Part shown: one piece after another, positions 11,501 to 23,600 of the stretch
How the letters are laid out: each line of letters starts with the position of its first letter
Position numbering within the stretch: position 1 is the first letter of the stretch
Source: Podospora pseudoanserina
Lineage: Eukaryota; Ascomycota; Sordariomycetes; Sordariales; Podosporaceae
Direction: 5' to 3'
Assembly (NCBI RefSeq): GCF_035222485.1
Contig: NC_085923.1
Span: 558,001-622,000, forward strand
Length of the DNA stretch: 64,000 bases
Notes under the pieces: generated by a model
What the model was told of the DNA's origin: nothing
What the model saw: only the letters and a program-made list of their open reading frames with translations
Databases searched by the model: none
Position numbers and translations under genes: made by a program

Positions 11501-12480
11501 AGGGAGACATCCTCACGGACGTAGGGCAGAGTAACGCTCACGGTATTGGCCAATCTGCCCTTCTCGTTGGATGCCTTGGTGTGCAACTTCATTTGCAGCG
11601 ACGAAATCAGACGAGAGCCCTTTTCAAGAGCACTCCTGATCTCAGCCTGGTACGAGACACTGCCTCCTGGTGGCTTCTTGAAGACTTGGACAATGTTGGC
11701 CGCCGATCGCTCCTGGGCGATCAAGACCTTCTCGGAACCGTTGATGATAAAGTAACCACCCTGGTCGTAAGGGCACTCGTTGAGCACAAAGAGCGACTCG
11801 TCGTCCTCGCCGTACAAGTGGCAGATTTGCGACTTGACCATGACGGGAAGCTTGCCGAGGAAAATGAGATCGCCCCTATCATTCTCCCCCTTGGAGCCCT
11901 CTCCAGGCATGTCGCTCTCTTCCTCCTCCCATCGAATCGTCATCGGGTGCTCGCCCGTCTCCCGCATAAGCTCGTGCTGCTCATCATCCAGCTCGTTTAG
12001 TGGAACGGGCTCGTTGATGGCAACACGGGCGCGCTTGGAAACCTTGCAGTACATGGGTGCAGAGTATGTGAGGTTACGGTCGCGGCACTCGTAGGGCAAG
12101 AGACTGGTTGTCTCGCCTGAAATTTCGGTGAGGGTGGGCTTCGAGATCATGACGTTGCCGAAATGAATGTCGTATCTCCGCAGGGCGATATCTCTGCCCT
12201 GGTCGTCACCGGGATTGGGATGGTCGAGTGTGAGATCGGCATATTCGTCGACGAGAGACTGGATGGTACTGCTGGTGAATTCATCAAAAGAATCAATCTG
12301 TTGCGACACCAGACCCTTCATATCAAAGTAGGCCGAGATGACATCCCAGCAATCCTCCGGTGTGATGGCGGCCTCGTCCTGATCGACGCCCAACTCGTCG
12401 CCATTTTCGTAGTTGTTGTCATCGTCGAACTCGTCGCCGTAGCCGCCATACGACTGACTCTGGGTCGCGTAATCAGCCAT
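8589..12480 (-). CDS. RPB2: RNA polymerase II second largest subunit
   Basis: Core catalytic subunit of nuclear RNA polymerase II. One long exon (12480-8807) and a short last exon (8751-8589), separated by a 55-nt GT-AG intron, give 1278 residues; yeast Rpb2 has 1224. Hallmarks seen in order are an acidic N-terminus, [17 protein letters not shown] (hybrid-binding/fork region), [51 protein letters not shown], and the C-terminal zinc site. The zinc site is split by the intron, with CEICGL in exon 1 and CRPCKN in exon 2. The product ends [11 protein letters not shown]. Long open frames on the opposite strand across this gene are antisense shadows. Confidence 0.97.
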
Positions 12481-14337
12481 GGTTTGATGATTGTGGTCGG
12501 GTTAGAATTGGTGGGAGAGATGCCCAGCAGCCAGCTACCGAGTGGTGGGCAAAAAAGAGAAGATGAGCGACGGATTAGAAATCGCCACAAAGAAGCGGCG
12601 CGCGCATCAACTTGGGAGGAGCGCAAGGCCCTCAGCGCATCAAAAACAAGATATTCGCAAGTCGATAGTTATTCTCCTGGATGCGGAAAAGAGTGGGTGT
12701 GTGTGTGATGGCGAAAAGAATGGAAAAGTCGCGATTCGTGAGTCGCTGGGCTTTGGAGGCGGCGACTGGTGATGGTTTGTTGCTGGACGTCGTCGCCTTC
12801 CCCAGTGGAATTTCTGCTGGCTGGAGAGGCTGAAGGTGCGGCAGGCACACCGCTAATCCCGGTTGGGTCAAAGCGCCGGGACCACCTCGACAGCTCTTTG
12901 TGCCGCACGTGATCACGCATCAAATTCACTTCATCCTTGGCCCCACCAAAAACCGCGAATTTTCACGCGTCTTATCTTAACTTGTCGCCTTGGCCCCTGC
13001 TCCCTCAAATGCAGTCAGAAGCCGAGAAACCCATCATTGACGTGTCGGTCCACGAACACAATCTACCATGTTGCCATATCGAGGCACAAAGCCTCAATGT
13101 GTGTCCAGTCAATATCGAACTGCATGAGAATAAAACATCATCCAGTCTCTTCCTCGAATTTCTATCTGTCACTGAGTGAGAGCTTCCCTCCTCGGTCAAT
13201 CAACTGATTCGTTTTCAAGCTTTTTTTCCAGTGAGCAACCAGAGCCACTTTCTTCTTTCTGAGGCTCTTTTACATTGACCTCGGTGCATCTGTCATTACA
13301 TGGGCTCCACTCACCTTGGGGGTCGGTGTTGATCAGAACTACTGTCTGTGTCATTGTTGCACGTTTGACTTCTCATGATTTGGTGTCTCTCGGGTCAAGC
13401 ATGTTGGGCCATCATCCTTTGTCAGTTCATTTCCCTCAAAACCATCACATTTATCAATTCTGTCACTCTGGTCTCTACCGGGCAAACCCTCCTCATTCCG
13501 TTACAGAGAGCCAGTCAACTGAGTCGAGTATCACCGTCGAAACAAACAACTCTGTGGTGCTCGGTGGTACTCGGTGCTACATTGCCGCCTCTATTTGACC
13601 GAGGACGGAATCAACCGGCCATCCAGCTCAATGAGACTATTTGTGCACTTTTACAACTTTGCCAGCGGCTTCCCGTGGACAAGAAGATTATCTCTGGACA
13701 TACCTTATGCAGTGTCTTAACAACAATATTATACCCTCCAACAGCTTGGCACACCAATTTTCGCCCGTAATGCCAATGCCTTTCATATGCAATCAAGCAT
13801 TACATCATGGCTAAAACCAAGCAGCATAGTTCTTGTCGTCGAAAACAAGTCGTTGCGCGGCCTACGTCCCGTGGGGGAAATCGTTCCCGGCATTCCGACT
13901 GCGTGGAGCAGCGACCCGCAGCGTTACATTACCCATCGTCCGCTATCCCCTTCCGGGCTTGCTCACGGCCCAGGTTCCGGGAATGCGGAGCGCCACCGTT
14001 TCAGTCAAACTGGGAGGCGGCTCGGCACTGACTTGGCCCTGAAACCTCGACCCGAGATTTTCGGTGGGGTGACTACCCCATGGAGCCCTGCTCCGTGATG
14101 TTTACTCGGTGACACAGGCTCGCCTGTTCCCGTCGATCGGATGGCTCGTCCAATCTGCCGTTGAGAGACCTTGCTCGTGGCGTGGGTTACGCTTGGTCCT
14201 GAGTTCTATGAGCTAAGACCGGGGGGGAAAGGAGGTGAGCAAGTATATCAAGATGGTCCTGCCCGGTGTTTTGGCCGTTTCCCTTTCGTCATCACCGCCC
14301 CCATTCTCCTGCTATCCTCTTTTGACCCGTAGTCAAG
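12481..14337. other. Intergenic region upstream of the cellulase
   Basis: About 1.9 kb with no recognisable gene. The left end should carry the RPB2 promoter and the right end the cellulase promoter. The open frames here look random. Confidence 0.5.
13871..14224 (+). promoter_or_regulatory. Possible CreA/Cre1 sites upstream of the cellulase
   Basis: Three matches to the fungal carbon-repressor consensus SYGGRG lie within 470 bp of the cellulase start: GTGGGG at 13871, GTGGGG at 14064 and CCGGGG at 14219. Cellulase promoters commonly carry such sites. The motif is short and degenerate, so chance occurrence is possible. Confidence 0.3.
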
Positions 14338-15300
14338 ATGCGTTCCTCAGCTGTTCTTCAGACTTCTCTCCTTGCTGTCCTGCCTCTTGCCGTTCAGGCT
14401 CAGGGCGCCTCTGGGTCTGGCAAGTCTACCAGATACTGGGACTGCTGCAAGCCATCATGTGCCTGGCCAGGTAAGGCGGCGGTCAACAGACCCGTCTTTG
14501 CCTGTGACGCCAACTTTCAGCGCATTTCCGATTCTGGTGTTGCCTCTGGCTGCAATGGTGGCTCTGCCTACTCGTGCGCTGACCACAGTGCCTGGGCCAT
14601 CAACGACAACCTCTCCTATGGCTTCGCTGCCACTGCTCTGAGCGGGGGATCCGAAGCTTCTTGGTGCTGTGCCTGTTACGAGTAAGCATCTCCCCCTCTC
14701 CCGCCGTATAACCCCTCACCACTAACATCTCCCAGACTCACCTTCACCGACGGCCCCGTCGCCGGCAAGAAAATGGTCGTCCAGTCCACCTCCACCGGCG
14801 GCGACCTCGGAAGCAACCACTTCGACCTCAACATCCCCGGCGGCGGTGTCGGCCTTTTCGACGGCTGCAAGCCCCAATTCGGCGGCCTCCCCGGCGCCAC
14901 CTACGGCGGTATCTCCGACCGCAGCCAGTGCGCCTCGTTCCCCGACGCCCTCAAGCCCGGGTGCAACTGGAGGTTTGACTGGTTCAAGAACGCGGATAAC
15001 CCGTCGTTTACCTTCAGACAAGTCCAGTGCCCGTCTGAGTTGACGGCGAGGAGCGGGTGCAAGCGGGATGACGATTCCCGGTTCCCGGTATTTTCTCCCC
15101 CGGGAGGCGGCAGCCAGCCCCAGCCTCAGCCGACTAGCAGTGCGGCGCAGAACCCGAACCCGACTCCTAGCGCGGCGCCGGGTGGGTGCAGGGCTGCGAA
15201 GTATGCGCAGTGTGGTGGGCAGGGGTTTACGGGGTGCACTGCTTGTGAGGCGGGGAGCACTTGCACTGCTAGCAATCAGTGGTATTCCCAGTGCCTATAA
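14338..15300 (+). CDS. Secreted GH45 endoglucanase with CBM1
   Basis: Endo-beta-1,4-glucanase that cleaves cellulose by inversion outside the cell. Exons 14338-14681 and 14736-15300, with a 54-nt GT-AG intron, give 302 residues. Residues 1 to about 20 form a signal peptide ending in VQAQ. The GH45 domain follows, with the signature [12 protein letters not shown] holding one catalytic aspartate and [14 protein letters not shown] holding the other. A Pro/Gln/Ser/Ala linker (about residues 230-265) leads to a C-terminal family 1 cellulose-binding module, CGGQGFTGC to the end WYSQCL. The domain order and sequence are very like Humicola Cel45A. Expression is probably repressed by glucose and induced by cellulose, as is usual for this class. 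Confidence 0.95.
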
Positions 15301-15700
15301 GCGGTAGAGGCCTGGGGCCGAGCTTCGTTACTTGGTTGGATGAGGTGGGCAGAGACTTGATGAATCATTCTTGTCTTTGTGGAAGGGTTTGGTTGGGGTT
15401 GAAAAATTCTTTTCTTGGTATATATGATATCTTACTTTAGCAATTTCGGCCTACGCTGCGTCGGTTTCCTTTTTATTTTTTTTATTCTTTTCTCTTTCAA
15501 ACAAAACAGTTCATCATTACCTTAGGCATTATCCATACCCGTACATTGGAAGGCTTATTCTATACAATGTAAACTATCACACAGTGGACGCCATGCATTG
15601 TTCACAAAGCAGTGCGTGTTTATAGTGTAAATAATGTAAATGAAGAATAAGAAGAAAACCCACAGGAAAGAGTGTTCGTTTTAAGTGTTACACGTTCCTG
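15301..15700. other. Intergenic region 3' of the cellulase
   Basis: Contains the cellulase 3' region with T-rich and A-rich tracts around 15470-15500. No gene was seen. Confidence 0.45.
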
Positions 15701-18600
15701 TTAGCTCTTTATCTTCCATCCAAGCGCCCTCGGGAAATGACTACCGTCTCCGTATTTTCCGCTGGCCCCGAACGTCTCCATCGGGAATCTTGATGTCTCT
15801 CCTGTTGGCACACACATCAGCCTTTCTTCATTTGTTGGGGCCGACCTCCCATTACACCAGTCCCTGAGTAGCTCATCCTCTTGTTTACCGATCCTTGTCT
15901 CTGCCAAACGGATTATGTATATCATCCAGCTCCCAAAATCTCCTAGCAGCTCCTTATGAATGTCTCCTGCACGAAAATCCAGTAGAACAAGGTCATCATC
16001 CTCCAAACCCATAATGTTTATACCTTGCAGCTCCTGATGATTCCCCCATCTCAGTCTTTCGGTGAAAAAAAAAAAAAAGAATGAACACTCTCAAGGCGGG
16101 TAAAAATGCTATTGCTATCAGCACTGCCGATTGTCTCGTTTGAAACCCCAATTCTGAACTTCTTAGCTTGTATGATGTCTTTGTTGCGCACCCACATTGA
16201 CCTCAAAACGCGCACCGGAATTCTGTATTTGAACTCGTTTAGCAATGATGGGTTGATCGCAACAAACGGTGAGGTAATTGGACTCCCAGGATTGCTTACT
16301 GAGCTGGCTACAAGCCAGCGCCTATACGCTGCATGTAGGCTTCTTGACGTAAATGGCCTATCGAGAAAGTGTTCGTCCAGTATTCTTATCGGCTCAACTG
16401 TAGATAATCCACAGCTCAAGGCATCTTGATACTATGCCCTTGTTATTTTGGCCCCAAGGAAAAATCCATTTACATATTGGTTCAAGGTCAGCCTGCAGCC
16501 ACGCCTGGGTTTCTTGGTATAGATGCCGAGAGTCCATGAGAGTTGCTCAACGTGATTTGCCACTGAACCTTGCCCATTGTGGATTGTTCCATATGTGCGG
16601 CACAAATCCCAAGTCTTTGGGACGCTATGGCCGTTATCTGTCGTGTGGACGCTCTGGAAGGTGTGAGCATCCTGGGAAGCAAACAGAACTCCATGACAGC
16701 TGCCTGCTAATGTGTGGGTGGTAGAATAAGCATCAGCGAGATCCTCCTCAACACAAGAACCTGTGGCCATTTACTGGTCTCGCTAAAGGCGGGGAGATAT
16801 AGCTTGTCCTGGCCTGGAAGCACCAGATCATCTAGTCAATGTTGATTGGATAAGAAGAGACTATTTGTTCGGGTGCTGTACTCGAAAACAAAAATACCTC
16901 AGACTCCAGTGGGTTTGTGTGCTGCTCAAGATTTCGACCAGTTTTGGGCGTGTTTGCAAGGTAAACAAGCGCATCACGGCTTCATGGAGACCTCCGGTAC
17001 GTCTGTCAATGGCAAAGTCGGTATACGACCGCAAGCAGACATCCTGCTTAGTTCTCGAAACTCCCTTTTTGTCCTCAAGGTAATCCCGGTAAGTAAGTAG
17101 CTCATTAGATGGGAGCAATACCGTGGCGATCCGAGAAAAGTTCAAGTACCCATACTGTTTCATTCTGTCCGGCTGCAACTGCGGTATCATCTGTGCCAAT
17201 GTGCTTGATCGGTTCTGATCCATATGATGTTCATGGAAATGCTTGGGCTCCAGTGCAATGCTCAACTGGTCCCACGCTTTCCTATCCGGAACCCAAGATG
17301 GAAGCGAAGAATGTGGGAGGAGAGGCACAAATTCAAGGAGGCTGTAGCGCTTTGCGTTAACCATCAACTCGGCGAAGAGTCCCACGTAAACGTGATGGCA
17401 TGATAGTGAGTAATCCGCCTACAAGTGGACATCCCGAAGGATACCAGTAATGCCAAAGACGCGATCGCGGGGATCCGCACATTGAGCATGGCGAGTAAGT
17501 TATAGCAGCCCACTTAGATCCAGGTTCGCTGTCGAAATACCTCCACCCGCCACATGTTTCATCCAGGGGGCTCCTGTGTACTCGAATGAAACCACCCAGT
17601 TAGCACCCTCAGTTTTGCCACGGCGAGTAAATTGCAGCAGCTCATCTAGAGCCACATGTTTCATCCAGGGGGCTTCGGTTTGCTTGAATGAATCTACCCA
17701 GTTAGGACGATCTTGTCCCGATGCCTGGTCAGCTCAAAAGTCAATATTTTCCACCCTCATCAGCACACAAGATGCAAGAGCAATTTCCTGAACAACCCAG
17801 AGTCGAGTGAAAAATCGTCTGCAAAGTATGGATACGGTCTCGTGGCCGAAAACAAGAAGACCATTCAAATCTTGTTTCAACCGAAGCTCGTCGATTGATT
17901 CCAAGGTTCTTCGCTTAGCATGTTGACCGGGAGGGAGGAGCCATGCAATATCTGGACCGAGACACACCACGACTTGGATACATTGGCGGTAGGTTGCCCC
18001 CATTCTGCAAACTTGTGGACCTCGTTCAACGGCATCTTCCTGGTTGATACAGATGGCGTCAATCCACATCAGTCGAATCCCTCACCCGGGACGAAGAAAC
18101 CGCAGCATCTCCCAACAATTGCGAGTCTGAAAGCTGACATCCCCATATGGCCCCACGAACACGGGATACTTCTTGGTGTTGTCGTCCTCTTCCCCGCCCC
18201 AGGTGTAGGATGCCGTTTCGTATTCAGGACAGTTGTCGATTGAGTGTGTTTCAAGATCAAGATGGACTGCTGGTCATGACCTGGACTGGTGATACAGGCC
18301 AGGCGAAACTCCCCATAACAGAGCTTGCCAGGATAGATCGAAGAGTTCGTCGAAGTGTCGAGGCCATTGCCGTCATTGTTGGTCTCATCTTCGCGCGTAT
18401 ATCTGCCTCTAGAACTTTCTCCAATCCAAGGGACAGAAGGAGGCCACCACAGGTCCATTCTCCCTTTTGGTTCATCGGGTGGAGGGGCCGGAAACGGGCT
18501 GTGATTTTTTTGCTCGCCCAGTAGCCTTTCCAGGTCTGGAGCATAATCGCAAGAGCGACATGATGGAAGCAGGTGACGCCATCCAGATTGATATCTGGCG
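15701..18600 (-). pseudogene. Decayed HET-domain gene
   Basis: The remains of a heterokaryon-incompatibility (HET) domain protein, read on the minus strand. Near 18240-18190 the HET entry motif is visible (EYETASYTWGG), near 18069-18000 the core (MWIDAICINQED, then ERG.QV), and near 17790 the third block (FTRLWVVQEIALA). Further along are ADPRDRVFGI near 17450 and LLPHSSLPSWVPD near 17310, both usual in the C-terminal half of HET proteins. The frame changes several times and stop codons interrupt it, with at least three breaks, so it is not translatable as one protein. Long open segments remain at the 3' end (16419-16051, 16012-15701), suggesting recent loss. The exact ends are uncertain. Confidence 0.7.
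17491..17705 (-). repeat. Tandem duplication inside the HET relic
   Basis: Two diverged copies of a segment of roughly 85-115 bp lie side by side, each with the block ACATGTTTCATCCAGGGGGC (near 17552 and near 17653) and the flanking GCGAGTAA (17491 and 17623). On the minus strand both read as a peptide ending APWMKHVA. The copies differ by short indels and substitutions. Confidence 0.7.
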
Positions 18601-18985
18601 TTAGGTACTCGGGTTCATGCCAGCGCGTCATTTTGTCGAGGTAGACAATTCTTTGAGAATGGTTCCGGCTTTGTGCAGTTCAAGGTTCTGCCCGAGCCCG
18701 ACATTGATGGATGTTCAGAAAAATTGCCCAACATCACAAGCTTTATCTCATTGATGCCCTCACAGTCGCCAAATGTGCCTCTGGCTCGGTGCATCACGTG
18801 TCCGAAATGTCAAGATTTTTACCGTGCACTGGGTAGTCTCCTTATAGAATATTTCAAACAACTTCGGATTGCTGATGAAAGCTAGAGTACCTAACCGTGC
18901 AGCCTAATCATAGAAAATAACAACAATGTGGACAAATTATTAGTACCTCTACCCCCCTAGCATTACCCGAGCAACAGTGGTAAAC

Positions 18986-21847
18986 TCAGACCCCCTTAAA
19001 CACAAATACGTCCAGCTCCTCAACCTTACTGCAGAGTTCCACAACCAAAGGCTTTTCTCTCACAGACAAGAGCACGTTAACAGGTCCCGCCTTTTTGTCC
19101 TGGATCGGCTTTTCTCTCGCAGACAACAGCACCTTCACAGGTTCCACCTTGTCATCTTTTGCCTTTTCCACACCAACAGACCTGCCCCCTAATCTCTTCG
19201 CAACATCCTCATACGCCCCAGGAGGAGGGAGGCTGACCCTGATTCCTTTTTTCGGATACACCCTTACAGGAACAGGTATAGCAATACATCTCACAGGCAA
19301 CAACCCGCCTGATGCCCGCAGACAGATATCAACCCACAATCCCAACCCATCTCGAAAGAAACCCTTCAAACTCTCCCGATCATCCTGCCCAAGACGATAA
19401 AGAACGGGGTTCCAGGCCTGGGTCACCACCGCGGCAGGGTATCCCTCCGAACCCTGACGGGTGCCCCAAACCGGCGGCACTTGCCGCCCTTCGGCCTCCA
19501 GCTGTGGGGTGTAAAGCACGCCTGGGTTTTTGTCGAACCACGATCGGATGGACTCCAGGTTGGAGGTTCGCTGCTTCCAGATTAGGAGGTAAATTTTCAC
19601 AACCCAGTCCGTGAGCGCCCCTTTAACAACCAAGTAGGAGTGTTCCCGGATGATGAAGGCTTTCAGGATAGCTACGAGGCATGTCAGGCTGGGGTTGCCC
19701 GGGTGGTCTATTCCAAAATGAGCGGCGAAGAGTTTCCACCGTGAGGATGGGTGTTCGTCGGATTTGAGTAGCGGTTTTCGAACCCGGAGCAGAGGCAGCG
19801 ATTTGCAAGTTTTGCTACCGAAAAGGCTCGAGCACGCGCAGGCGGCCAAGACCGAAGGGAGTGGAAGGACTGTTGTACTGAGCGGAAGGCTTATCCCATC
19901 TTGGCAGGTGATCTTGATCTCCTTGACCAACTGTGTTGCTTTGGTATTTTTCGTCCATTTGGCCGTGTCTGTGTGGTAGGCTTCATAGAGACGATTGAGC
20001 GCCCATTCTGGCTTATGCTTGGTTATGAATAGAAACTCTTCACTTAGGAGAGGTTCCTTGTGTTGGCGATCGAAGATTCGTAGTTTGTAGCTGACACCCA
20101 CTACTTGAAGGAGAAAATTCTTCCAGGTGGCTGTGGTGGCAGGATTGTTGATCAAAGGGGGCGGGCTTTTGGTGTATATATCGTGGATGAACGAGGTGGT
20201 TGCCGCGATAGCTTTGTATCCAGCTTTACCACTAAGACTTGATAGCCCGCCTTCCTCAGACCAACCAGACAATGCCGAAAAATAAAGAGCGTCCCGTTTT
20301 GGCACTTTGGGGTTTCCACGCTGGTCAAACATCACAAGATGGAAATCCTCTGGTGATGAGATATGTCCCTTTTGATAACCCCAAAACAGGAAACGAAGGT
20401 GGTTGTTGGAAGCATTGATATCCGAGTCGGTGGAATCTCCTATCTTCCACGCATTATGTTTGAGTAGGATAATCTTCTGAACAAATTCCCATTCTGCGGT
20501 CACAGCACCTAGCGATGCATAGAGCGCACGATTATCGGGGTCACAAGACAAGTCTGTATCTAGGACCGCAAGTGGGAGGTCATCGGGAACAACAGGGCCG
20601 TCAGTGTCAGGCATATAAATGCTGCCTCCTTGCCTCTTCCATGAAGCAACCGCTCTGTTCAACCCACCAGGAACGAGAGAGAGTAATCCAAGGGTCTTGA
20701 GATCGATGCTGTGTCCGTCTCCAAAGGCACCCGACGCCCAAGCTCTGATGCGAGACCGCCGGTCTTTATCTTGGTTGCCGAGAAACTTCTGCCAATCCCG
20801 GCTTTTCATCAACGATCGCACCCGAGCGATCATATCATCTGCACTAACTATGTGAAGTCCATAATCCAACAAGATCTCTTGGTCTTGACTTTGGTACTGT
20901 GACGAAAGCGGGCCAGATGTATCATCAGAGTCTGGAAATAAGGGGTTTCCGTGGGAATCCAGCTGGTCTTTGGAGTACGTGCACAGCTGAGAAATAGATC
21001 GATAGCGCCCTGCTTGGTCGACCAGCAAAGGGTCCGATGATAGACATGTTCGAATAAGCGAAGCCAGCTTCTCTGGCCACAGCCGATGAGGTATATAGCG
21101 CATCCAAGTAAACTTGAGTGATGGCAGTGTGGATATTGCGTGTAGGCAAAGCAGAATGCTGTGTGCCACCAACTCGAGTTGTGTGCTGTCGAGTGTTTCC
21201 CAGTTATCGAAATGGAGTAAAAACTGTATGACAGAGACAGATCGTCAGCCGGCTGTTCAAACTTCTTCCAGACGGATAACCCGTACATTATACTTCCTTG
21301 GCCTTTTAGACATGAAGCAAAACACATCTTGATCCTCGATCAGAGGGTTGCCGAGCTGATCAACAGGGAAAGCGGCCATGACGCGCTCTTTGCCTGCCTC
21401 TTTTTCTTCCCCCCCAACAACAAGAAAGCGACTAGGGCGCGTCAAGCTCGAGACATCTGATACGTAATTGACGGTCTCAAGGATGACCAGATCAACACGC
21501 GAGATTATCTTTGCATCTCGTCTCCACTGTTGTTTTCCAGAATCATCCCAGATGATCACGTCGTAGGACCGAATATTTCGCAGAAAGAGCAACCCTTTTG
21601 GATCCAAGGCCCGAAGCACTTCATCCAGGCAGTCCCGTTCGGCCCCTGCTATGCTCTGGACCCTGGAAAATGGCTGGACAATGGATTGGGTGTCATCGGC
21701 ATTCGACTCGACATGAAGCCTATTCTTGTGCAAATGGAGGGATATATGCGGTTCCTTGTCTGCTTCCAGCGCGATGGAGTAGGATTTCTCGTCAAACTGG
21801 CGAAACAATGTGGCTATTCCGTCCCCGTCAAACACAACTTGTGCCAT
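18986..21847 (-). CDS. Sacsin/HSP90-ATPase-like protein lacking its N-terminal ATPase part
   Basis: Two exons, 21847-21287 and 21223-18986, with a 63-nt GT-AG intron in phase 0, give 932 residues. The start is the first ATG (MAQVVFDG). Segments such as LLFLRNIRSYDV, AFPVDQLGNPLIEDQDVFCF, VDQAGRYRSISQL and the DSHGNPLFPD block match what I recall from the middle part of fungal proteins with a sacsin or NO VEIN type histidine-kinase/HSP90-like ATPase. The ATPase motifs that normally precede this (N-x3-D-N) are not present here or in the 500 bp upstream. The C-terminus carries two copies of a motif like VNVLLSVREKP. It lies next to a dead HET gene. Function is unknown; the family link is from memory. 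Confidence 0.6.
19060..19165 (-). repeat. Short coding duplication in the sacsin-like C-terminus
   Basis: Two adjacent copies of about 60 bp encode VKVLLSAREKPIQDKK and VNVLLSVREKPLV. They differ at several bases, so the duplication is not recent. Confidence 0.7.
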
Positions 21848-22380
21848 CTTGCTGATTTGAGATACGAGATTTCTTTCTCGATTAACCAAGAGACTGGAAC
21901 AATGGTGAGAATTTGTTGAGTCGATAGAGTCGGTGTTGATTCTAGAGTGGAAGCATGCGAGGCAAGGAGTTGTCAACCTGTCATAAACGGCTGTGTCTGT
22001 TGCTCAAGCCGGCGCGTGGCAGGCTGCGGCTATTGGCTTGGATATCCATGCTGGCAATCGCCAAGTAGAAGCCTGTCTTTTTTTGGCGTTCAGCTCATGG
22101 ACTTAATGCACTTCGCTTGATGGCCACGTTAAAGCTTCTCTTGGCAGAACATCTTCGATAATCACCCTGTAAGCGCCCAAACCCTGACCAAACGTTTCAT
22201 GAGACGCTTCATGGGACCAAACTGTACAGGTTCCCAAACAAAGCTCATTGAGGTCCAGGATTGTCCAGGATTTCGAGAGAAAGTATATACGTCAATGACC
22301 GCCGGGACATATCTATTATCTCTTTCCTTCGGTCTCAGCTTCGATTCCCACTCGCTCTTGGCTCTAGATGTTGTTTAATC
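21848..22380. other. Intergenic region
   Basis: About 530 bp between two minus-strand genes. No ATPase motif or other coding signal was seen, which matters for the truncated neighbour. It contains the promoter of the sacsin-like gene and the 3' end of the kinase-like gene. Confidence 0.45.
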
Positions 22381-23600
22381 TTACTTCTCCGTAACTATCT
22401 TACCAGTCGCAAGCAAACGCTGACCCTCTGGAAGCGGGAGCTGCGCTGTTGCGGAAAGCTGCCACCTGATAAACGGCTCCCCTCTCCTGATCATCTCCGA
22501 CCGCATTTGCGATTCCTTTCGCGTCACGCTCCCCACAAAGTCGATCAGCGGGAACCCCGGTTGGCCCGGCGAGTCGATAAACTCAGGAGCCTGCTTATAG
22601 AACGTAGTTTCCTTCTCGGTCTTTTTCCGAGAACTGACCCACACCATAAGAACACGTCGATATTCGGACACAGGTACCCCCTCCTCAAGCTGCACATCGG
22701 GATGTTGCTCCCACTCTTCTTGATCCAGTACTTGGGCAACATCTAGATTTTCCAGCTCGTTTTCCTCGCGGTAGGAAATGCCACTCGTGATAATTTCATA
22801 CACGGCGAAAACGGCGAGCTTGACGTCGTTGCGGTCTTCGTCGTAGCCAAAGGTGTTGAGGTGGTCATTGTCACCTTCCCAGGTAAGCTTGGTGCCCATG
22901 TTGAAGTCAAAGATTTGGAGGTCGTCTGTTTCTGGATCGATGAGGAGGTTCCACGTGGTGATGTCGCGGTGGACGATACTGAGTTTGAGATTGAGATGAT
23001 CGATGGTCTGAAAATGTCAGTGACAGTAATGGAGAATGAAGTTGGCGGATATACTGTCATGAGTTGCTTCAGATGCTTCAGCTTAAAGATCCGATTGAAG
23101 TTGTCCAGAACGGTTTCCCCGGGAACAAAAGGAGTGGTAAATCCCGCGACGTTTTCGGGCCCATCAGGTGTTACTGATTCCACGACTATGCGGTCGATGG
23201 GTACGATATTTGGGTGCGGCGGAATTCTCAGAGCGCAGTTCATTTCGTGCCAGAACATGGGAATGTTGCCTTCGTTGATGTAGTACTTGAAGACCACATG
23301 TTTCGTGTCGCCCGGTGAGGATTCGTACGTGACGTGGTCGGTCTGAACTCCAAGTGGTTCAATTTCAGTGAGTCCTGAGCTCCGAACCTTTGGAAGGTGT
23401 AATGGGAGGTCGTTTGGTGAAGTGTAGAAGGGGATGATGGTGTTGTCGTCGTCAGCTGCCGTCGAGGAAGACAGCAGTTCGAAGTCGTCCGAGACCTTGA
23501 TTTTGATAACATTTGCTGGTAGGTCATTGATGAGCTCTACCAGGGCCTCAAAGATGAATTCTTCATCCTTCTTCCCAGAAGTGCAGACGGTAATGGTGCG
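22381..23600 (-). CDS. Protein kinase-like fold protein, 5' end unresolved
   Basis: Exon 2 (23007-22381) is preceded by an in-phase GT-AG intron (23054-23008) and an upstream open segment reaching about 23600. Kinase landmarks are present: HVVFKYY with a candidate ATP lysine, TTPFVPGETVLDNF, the catalytic loop VHRDITTWNLLID, and IFDFNMG where DFG would be, so glycine is replaced by asparagine. The acidic C-terminal part ends TGKIVTEK. No ATG occurs in frame between the upstream stops at about 23601-23606 and the kinase core, so a first exon further upstream or a damaged start must be assumed. Many fungal genomes carry such atypical kinase-like genes of unknown substrate. Confidence 0.6.

Noticed and set aside
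8842-12000. Long plus-strand open frames across 8842-10191, 10297-10905 and 11254-12000
   Set aside because: They lie antisense to RPB2, show no family resemblance, and are explained by the codon bias of that gene.
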